Below are positions 16,701 through 20,382 of a DNA stretch of 20,382 nt, piece after piece. The stretch covers positions 1-20,382 of the forward strand of contig JBBSBE010000072.1 of NCBI GenBank assembly GCA_038251625.1. The letters are read 5' to 3'. Origin of the DNA: JBBQXK01 sp038251625. GTDB lineage: Bacteria > Pseudomonadota > Alphaproteobacteria > Rhodobacterales > Rhodobacteraceae. The notes under the pieces were generated by a model. It saw nothing but the letters and a program-made list of their open reading frames with translations. It was not told the DNA's origin and did no database searches. Both the position numbers and the translations under genes were made by a program. Each line of letters starts with the position of its first letter. The first letter of the stretch is position 1.

Positions 16701-18779
16701 AACCCAACCGCAGCCGACCGCCACGTCGATGTCACCGTCAACGACGGCTTCCGCAACAGCGCGGTGGCCACCACGACGGTGCATGTGATGCCGGTAGACG
16801 ACGCGGCAACTGCGCTTGCGGCGGATGCAATCGTGACCAATATCGGGTTTTCAAACGGCAACCCGTCCAACCAAACGCCCACGATCACGGTCGCTGAATG
16901 GATGCTGACCTCGAATGACACCGACGTTGACGGCGTTGTAGTCAACAGCGCCATCACCAACGTGTCGGGACTGTCGAGCCTCAATCACAGCGGCGGAAAC
17001 GTTTCGTTCCGGGATGGCAACGGCGCGGGTGGTTCGTTCACCTACGGCTCCGGTGCCCTGTCTGCGCAGGTTACGGTGTCCCAGCAGGCAAGCGGTACCC
17101 TCAACGCCACCTCGGCCAACGGTCAAATCCTGCTCGACAACGGCAGCAGCCACACCATCAACGGCGGTGCCGGCAATGACATCATCGTCGGCGGCCAAGG
17201 CAACGACACGGTCAACGCCGGGGGCGGCGATGATACGATCGTCTGGACGGCGACAAGCGGCTTTGGTGGCGGCGGTGGCAGCTCCACCGACGGTCGGGAT
17301 ATCGTCGACGGAGGTGCCAACGGTTCGGCCCTCGGCGACACCTTCATCGTCAACGGCAGCAACACCAATGAGGTTTTCACCGTCTACACCGCTGCAGATT
17401 GGACAGCATTGGGCGGCGGCGGCAACAACGGCCATTCCCTGCAGAACAATACCACGGAAATCGTGATCACCCGGCAGACCGGCAACACCAACGGTGTTCC
17501 GAACAACTCCAACGTCATCGCCGAGCTGCGCAACGTCGAGGAACTGGTGATCAACACCGGAGGCGGCAACGACACGGTGAATGTCAGTGGCAACTTCGAC
17601 GTGACGCACCTGAACTACAACACCATTCACATCAATGATGGCGATGGTGGCGACTCGGTCGACATCACCAAGTTGACCTCGGCCCACCGCATTGTGTTCG
17701 CGACGAACGATACCGGTCAGGTGATCGGCGACCTGCGACCGCAGGACGTCGTGAACGGGGTCTCGCTCGGCGGGTCTGATCCGCAGCCTGGCATCAATCA
17801 GCCCGTCGATGACCAGAGTGCAGATGCTGATGCGTCCGAAGACAATGGCCAAAACGGTGGAGACGCCGGGTACGGCATGTCGGATGACGCAGGATCTGAC
17901 GATACGGACGACGACGCGTCTGAGGACGACACGTCAAGCGATCCCGTGACGGTGGCCGACACCCCAGTGCCCGACACAGGGGCGGTCGCCCAGACCGGGC
18001 TGACGCTCTCAGGTGACGGCAACGCCAACACATTGATCGGCGGCGATGCGATTGACCTGGTTTTCGGCGGCGATGGTGCGGACAACATTGTCGGCGGCGG
18101 CGGATCGGACATGCTGTTCGGCGACGGTGGCAACGACCGCATCTTTGGCGGCGCCGGCCACGACGTGATCGAGGGCGGTGCGGGCGATGACGTGGTATTC
18201 GCGGGCGACGGGGACGATCTAGTAATCGCTTCCAACGGTGACGGAGACGACACCTACTGGGGCGACGCCGGGACCGACACGCTCGACTATGCAGCGATAA
18301 CGTCGAACATCGAGGTCGATCTGGGAAGCGGGCTGATGGGCCGTGGCCAGGTGATGATTGGTGCCGAGACGGACACGATCTTCGGGTTCGAGAACGTCTT
18401 GACCGGTTCTGGAAACGACAGGATCATCGCCAACGATGCGGTAAACGTGATGGACGGCGGTGGCGGCAATGACACCTTCACCTTCCGCTCGGCTGCCGCG
18501 GCTGATGGCGACAAGATCCTGAACTTCGCCCCTGGTGACAAGATCGACCTGAGCGGCATCGACGCCGACCGGGGCGCCGACGGGCACCAGTCCTTCGTTC
18601 TGTTCACCTCCGGGGGCTTCTCTGCGGCGGGCCAGCTGATGGTCAGCTACGAGACCGGGGCGGACGGAGAGCACACTGTCATCTCGGGCAATGTCGACGA
18701 TGACAACGCTGCCGAATTCCAGATCACGCTTGCCGGTCATCACAACCTGACGACGTCGGATTTCACCGGAGTCAACTGA
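10758..18779 (+). CDS. Giant secreted animal-type heme peroxidase with RTX calcium-binding repeats
   Basis: This 2673-residue protein combines a heme peroxidase with RTX repeats. Residues 1 to about 390 are unassigned and include a Thr-rich linker (195-222). The peroxidase core (about 398-1112) shows GQFFDHGLDF with Gln421, Asp424 and distal His425; AGDGRANEN with catalytic Arg715 and Glu718; proximal His726 in TSIHHVFHEEHN; FRFGHSTLRE; and NIARGRDIG at 921-929. RTX nonapeptides (GGxGxDxUx) occur at 1222-1384, 1485-1508, 2134-2163 and 2418-2491. A possible Asn/Ser-rich jelly-roll-like insert (about 1711-1884) and a cadherin-like segment (about 1910-2015) lie between. An acidic linker spans 2350-2396. 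The C-terminus (DLSGIDAD to LTTSDFTGVN) resembles serralysin-type secretion signals, and there is no N-terminal signal peptide, so type I export is expected. The architecture resembles MopA-type Mn(II)-oxidising peroxidases; the substrate is unproven. Confidence 0.93.
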   Translation: MSAITSSLKPFVINSTDIQFLVDQVNFVPLFDAAGNIIVAWDGTGTVYDFAGVAYGNQGSPAANLAKWGQSYQNFTDLAGTRDVSGYWNNLAPLLAHYGDTGQIFPRMVTADYTGYLAQVTGTATTGPILLTSPDPVVTTADTNVQTLLDSGVYNVFSVPGVTKMLHELVTSGTTVTTAIAQTVATFVVDGHHLTPTITTTTTDTTTTTSSYSYVKDETTTTLSTPYGSSETVSAVVVQTSQATVTNVVVAGNAVTTLSGGELDGNYHNFTTDYALAHQDYTVQAAVGGSAEGDTTATDGTAINLLNVVDYTPRMISRTITTAGVTYDTWANHQTMADGIGGTVPNPDAANHTLNEIYYSPETGEAIVLDWGLLDTVANGGEGQVDTQARLAGSAGQDDHYIGGLNPGVSPSNGFFVLFGQFFDHGLDFIDKGQLDANGKNLTIKIALALDDPLYGMIGPDGRPVTEITINRATVETVDGSGSEYVNHVSPFIDQSQTYGSDVQRTLLLREWVSTDGNASFHAGMNLFDGVTLAKEWVKADGTATNDTLPTLNELRDHILATGRSVLTWEDVLNLRNRDASGHVVAGNSGESLLLDFNPRFDEAHLLNGNGESTAETAGVVDAMALIDTFVKGAYGNASTFGIDPTTHKLTLYLENLPVGTPPGMPHVLAGANALFPFVNFANFSISVAPGAVHDAVSSILMASVGDHYIAGDGRANENFGLTSIHHVFHEEHNYQVQNLIDALHRQDIANPDGHARLHEFQIDTGVTNAAGDYIYGNGSIAWNEEKVFQGAKLIVEMEYQHAAVDQYARNVSPNIQEFVGYSPDKQPDTTLEYSQVAFRFGHSTLRETIDTIDPTHGLTGKIMGYALHDAFLNPELFGATGPGSIILGMTHQQQNEIDEFVTPALNQGLLGQPLDLAAINIARGRDIGIPTLNDFREAIGLVRYTSWNDLGQNMQHPSSLVNFIAAYAFDGSVEKAQAIFDLAGQTYVGEAAGMALGAVLGWTGTVADYVSKAFAFLSGDVTKGGEGTLGFNLIDTWLGGLAEIHQPGGLLGETFDKVFVTQIESLMDGDRFYYLYRLAGQQFGEEVANGQLKDLVERNTGLVHLNGNIFGYADQYVDLGAQKEVVALGAEAQTTGNEHKYGDIADVASGAIGVYTNGGLSNAHDGQMITIGGKSYIQDTRLSADNPMSADYDPTGQSAFAQNDFANLDGTPNSGAESNEVIVGSKGDDLIYGQGGDDTEYGEEGNDILFGGFGIDRLYGGAGNDVFYGGDNPDLIDGGSGDDTIYGESSGTDINGSDQLIGGAGNDVIYGGTGIDKLSAGSGDDKVYGDQDTDPFTHGGDGNDYVDGGSGGDILYGDNGDDIVVGGADQDQLFGGDGDDILRPGDPTGALTIGSDEVLGGDGVDVNDKGFDLIDFSDNNARPGGIKFDIGNQANPNVTVNGTQVQVPSFQIDGVVGSVSDDRLIGDDASAAGSGSDISIAGDNWLIGGSGNDTFQGLGGNDVIVGGSIRLDALIGKYNSGYTHNNDNQGLSNEEQLQDALYQGASHRVLYSETIDNSGLLGHAQTAMFDKHFTELLRTEMFKDTVLGDGGTDGRADTAIYTGNVNLDNPNQSDYTVVALDAQGNVVANPHVDGFFALKITDTRTAADFVDANGQPILDANGNALGNEGTDLLIGVENLQFANMTVNVGAFFDKAPTLDLHAQLVTTSFSASDTFSGNGNAYSRGIGWSGNGWTESGDGNGSSSSGQIHYSSTGLDASGGALTINGGPGQGNNNPYNGASISRGVNLQGYGTAHVSFQVSESGLGSNETVRVYLTNDSNAPSGNDVLITTINQNTNNAGLVSFDVTGNFSSSSRLYFVASSMNSSNDIVTIDNISVTATKSVDAFPGNNYTVDYTEQQGNPPAIASTPVITDADDTKIFSAKAVIRDAVTGDQLNVGGLPAGIVATGSGTGVVVLTSLLGASHADFQTALEAITFSNPGDNPTAADRHVDVTVNDGFRNSAVATTTVHVMPVDDAATALAADAIVTNIGFSNGNPSNQTPTITVAEWMLTSNDTDVDGVVVNSAITNVSGLSSLNHSGGNVSFRDGNGAGGSFTYGSGALSAQVTVSQQASGTLNATSANGQILLDNGSSHTINGGAGNDIIVGGQGNDTVNAGGGDDTIVWTATSGFGGGGGSSTDGRDIVDGGANGSALGDTFIVNGSNTNEVFTVYTAADWTALGGGGNNGHSLQNNTTEIVITRQTGNTNGVPNNSNVIAELRNVEELVINTGGGNDTVNVSGNFDVTHLNYNTIHINDGDGGDSVDITKLTSAHRIVFATNDTGQVIGDLRPQDVVNGVSLGGSDPQPGINQPVDDQSADADASEDNGQNGGDAGYGMSDDAGSDDTDDDASEDDTSSDPVTVADTPVPDTGAVAQTGLTLSGDGNANTLIGGDAIDLVFGGDGADNIVGGGGSDMLFGDGGNDRIFGGAGHDVIEGGAGDDVVFAGDGDDLVIASNGDGDDTYWGDAGTDTLDYAAITSNIEVDLGSGLMGRGQVMIGAETDTIFGFENVLTGSGNDRIIANDAVNVMDGGGGNDTFTFRSAAAADGDKILNFAPGDKIDLSGIDADRGADGHQSFVLFTSGGFSAAGQLMVSYETGADGEHTVISGNVDDDNAAEFQITLAGHHNLTTSDFTGVN
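14421..14909 (+). repeat. DNA encoding the main RTX nonapeptide block
   Basis: Within the giant peroxidase gene this stretch encodes about a dozen and a half imperfect nine-residue GGxGxDxUx units (protein residues 1222-1384), seen in DNA as recurring GGCGGC-GAC-GAC-type words about 27 bases apart. Such units form a parallel beta-roll that folds on binding calcium outside the cell. Some units are interrupted, for example around ESSGTDINGSD and DTDPFTHGG. Smaller blocks occur at 15210-15281, 17157-17246 and 18009-18230. Confidence 0.9.
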
Positions 18780-18788
18780 ACTGACTAC

Positions 18789-18816
18789 GCCGAGGGGGAG
18801 CATGCTTCTCCTCGGC
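18789..18816 (+). terminator. Stem-loop between peroxidase and transporter genes
   Basis: The arms 18789-18799 (GCCGAGGGGGA) and 18806-18816 (TTCTCCTCGGC) pair over 11 positions with two G-U wobbles around a GCATGC loop. It starts 9 bases after the peroxidase stop. The following ACTTTGCTTCTG is only moderately T-rich, so it may be a partial terminator or mRNA-stabilising hairpin that lowers transporter expression relative to the exported protein. In-frame readthrough to the next gene is possible. Confidence 0.6.
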
Positions 18817-18862
18817 ACTTTGCTTCTGAATTTCAGTGGATATTGGGTACCTAGGCAACATC

Positions 18863-20382
18863 ATGGCAAATGCGAAACGACGGACGCGGGCGACAGCCGA
18901 TGTGGTCCGTGAACGGTTCGGAAAATTCCGCGGCATCATCCAGCTTCTTTTCGGTCAGTCGCTGATAATCAATGTTCTGGCCCTGACCGGTTCGTTCTAT
19001 ATGCTGCAGATCTATGATCGCGCCCTGACCAGTGGCAGCATTCCCACTCTTATAGCGCTGTCTGTGCTGGCGATCGGCCTCTATCTCGTCCAGGGTCTCT
19101 TCGATGTGCTGCGTTCGCAGATCCTCGTGCGCGTCGGCGCCCGGCTGGACGCGCGGCTTGCCCCTCTGGCGCATCGTGTCGCCCTCGAGATGCCACGCTA
19201 CGGCTATTCGACTTCCGAAGCGCTTGAGCGCGGACGCGACGTCGATACGCTGCGCGGCTTCATCTCCAGTTCAGGCCCGATCGCGTTGCTCGACCTGCCC
19301 TGGATGCCGTTGTTCCTTATCTTTGTGTACGCGTTGCACCCCGTTCTGGGCCTTGTGACACTTGGCGGGGCAGTGGTCATGATGACCCTGACCGTCACAA
19401 CCGAGTTCCTTTCGCGCCGGGCGAACCGTGACATGCAGGTGGTGACGGCCACCCGCAACATGGTTGCCGATTCCAATGCACGTAACGCCGACGTGCTGCA
19501 GGCGATGGGCTTTGGCACCCATGCCTTGCGGCGCTTCGAGCAGGCAAACGCCCGCCACCTGGAGTTGCACACCCGCGCAAGCGATATCGCCGGTACATTC
19601 GGTGGTCTGTCGAAAGTGCTGCGCATGATGCTGCAATCGGCGCTTCTGGGCCTCGGCGCGTTTCTCACCATCAAGGGCGAGATGTCGGCAGGCTCGATCA
19701 TCGCCTGCTCGGTCGCCTCATCGCGCGCGCTGGCGCCGATCGACATGGCATTGGCGAACTGGAAGGGCTTCATCGGCGCCCGCCGCGCCTTTGCCCGGCT
19801 CAAGGACACGCTGGCTACGCTTGACGACGAAGAAAAGCGCATCGACCTGCCAAAGCCGCGTCTTGGTCTCAAGGTCGAGAACGTGACGATCGTCGCCCCC
19901 GGCAGCGGGGCGGTTCTGGTCAGCGATGTGACCTTCGCGCTGAAGGCCGGGGACGGCCTCGGCCTGATCGGCAGCAGCGGCGGGGGCAAGACGTCGCTCA
20001 TCAAGGGCCTGGTCAACATCTGGCCTTTGCTGCGCGGCGCCGTCCGCCTTGACGATGCAGACCTGTCACAGTGGCGAACCGAGGTTCTCGGACCGCACAT
20101 TGGATATCTGCCGCAGGACGTCTCGCTGATCGAGGGGACGATTGCCGAGAACATCGCGCGCTTCGACCCCGAGGCCCAAAGTGAAGGCATCGTCAGCGCG
20201 GCGCGGGCGGCTGGCGTTCACGAAATGATCGTGCGCCTTCCGGATGGCTACGCGACCGAGATCGGTCCGAACGGAGGCGGCCTCTCCGCTGGCCAGCGAC
20301 AGCGGATCGGGCTTGCCCGGGCGCTTTATGGCGATCCATTCCTCGTGGTGCTGGACGAGCCCAACTCTAACCTCGACGCCCA
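18863..20382 (+). CDS. Type I secretion ABC transporter (permease/ATPase), truncated by window end
   Basis: The first 506 residues of a PrtD/HlyB-like exporter are present. The N-terminal membrane domain carries the family opening FYMLQIYDRALTSGSIPTL, followed by hydrophobic segments at about 62-80, 150-185 and 255-290. There is no C39 peptidase domain. The ATPase half shows Walker A GSSGGGKT (370-377), the Q-loop GYLPQDVSLIEGT, signature LSAGQRQR (474-481) and Walker B FLVVLDEP near the window end. Family members are about 560-590 residues, so only the tail is missing. ATG 18863 was chosen over a GTG at 18836; its ribosome-binding site is weak. The gene follows the RTX peroxidase by 83 bp, including a stem-loop, in the same direction, the standard layout for an exporter with its substrate. 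A membrane-fusion protein gene would be expected next. Confidence 0.94.
   Translation, partial: MANAKRRTRATADVVRERFGKFRGIIQLLFGQSLIINVLALTGSFYMLQIYDRALTSGSIPTLIALSVLAIGLYLVQGLFDVLRSQILVRVGARLDARLAPLAHRVALEMPRYGYSTSEALERGRDVDTLRGFISSSGPIALLDLPWMPLFLIFVYALHPVLGLVTLGGAVVMMTLTVTTEFLSRRANRDMQVVTATRNMVADSNARNADVLQAMGFGTHALRRFEQANARHLELHTRASDIAGTFGGLSKVLRMMLQSALLGLGAFLTIKGEMSAGSIIACSVASSRALAPIDMALANWKGFIGARRAFARLKDTLATLDDEEKRIDLPKPRLGLKVENVTIVAPGSGAVLVSDVTFALKAGDGLGLIGSSGGGKTSLIKGLVNIWPLLRGAVRLDDADLSQWRTEVLGPHIGYLPQDVSLIEGTIAENIARFDPEAQSEGIVSAARAAGVHEMIVRLPDGYATEIGPNGGGLSAGQRQRIGLARALYGDPFLVVLDEPNSNLDA

Noticed and set aside
14421..18230. Regular repeats that could suggest a CRISPR array or minisatellite
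   Set aside because: The periodicity is about 27 bases in frame and translates to RTX nonapeptides; there are no identical repeats with unique spacers.

Overview
The window looks like chromosomal or large-replicon DNA from a GC-rich alphaproteobacterium, most likely of the Rhodobacterales/roseobacter type. This is judged from codon usage, the tightly packed sarcosine-oxidase genes with a cysteine-poor delta subunit, and a giant calcium-binding heme peroxidase next to a type I secretion transporter. The taxonomic call is inference; no marker gene is present.

Region 1 (1-3467, minus strand) is a packed operon running leftwards: a MmgE/PrpD-family protein, then sarcosine oxidase beta (soxB), delta (soxD) and the N-terminal third of alpha (soxA, cut by the window edge). 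Gaps are 6 and 8 bp, and soxD/soxA share an ATGA overlap. A divergent LysR regulator (3615-4511) faces it across a 147-bp intergenic region and is the likely local regulator.

Region 2 (4508-7389, minus strand) is a second catabolic operon. It encodes a D-amino-acid dehydrogenase-like flavoprotein (DauA type), a RidA-like imine deaminase and an N-carbamoyl-D-amino-acid hydrolase. Together they could turn N-carbamoyl-D-amino acids into D-amino acids, then imino acids, then 2-oxo acids. The 5' end of this operon appears decayed: a 74-codon ORF resembles the N-terminus of an amidohydrolase that stops early, and before it is what looks like the C-terminal part of another RidA protein. About 580 bp beyond that (7390-7970) hold no gene I can assign.

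Region 3 (7971-10383, minus strand) encodes a NarL/FixJ-type response regulator and a NarX/DesK-type membrane histidine kinase. They are separated by a 346-bp, relatively AT-rich gap containing a 22-bp tandem duplication.

Region 4 (10758-20382, plus strand) is the main item of interest. A 2673-residue protein has an animal-type heme peroxidase domain, several blocks of RTX calcium-binding nonapeptides, a possible jelly-roll-like insert, a cadherin-like segment, an acidic linker and a C-terminal type I secretion signal. After a stem-loop comes a type I secretion ABC transporter (truncated by the window end), which probably exports it. The histidine kinase is transcribed divergently from the peroxidase across 374 bp, suggesting that the two-component system controls the exported peroxidase. 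By architecture the peroxidase resembles the Mn(II)-oxidising MopA group described in Aurantimonas, Erythrobacter and roseobacters, but its substrate cannot be read from sequence alone.
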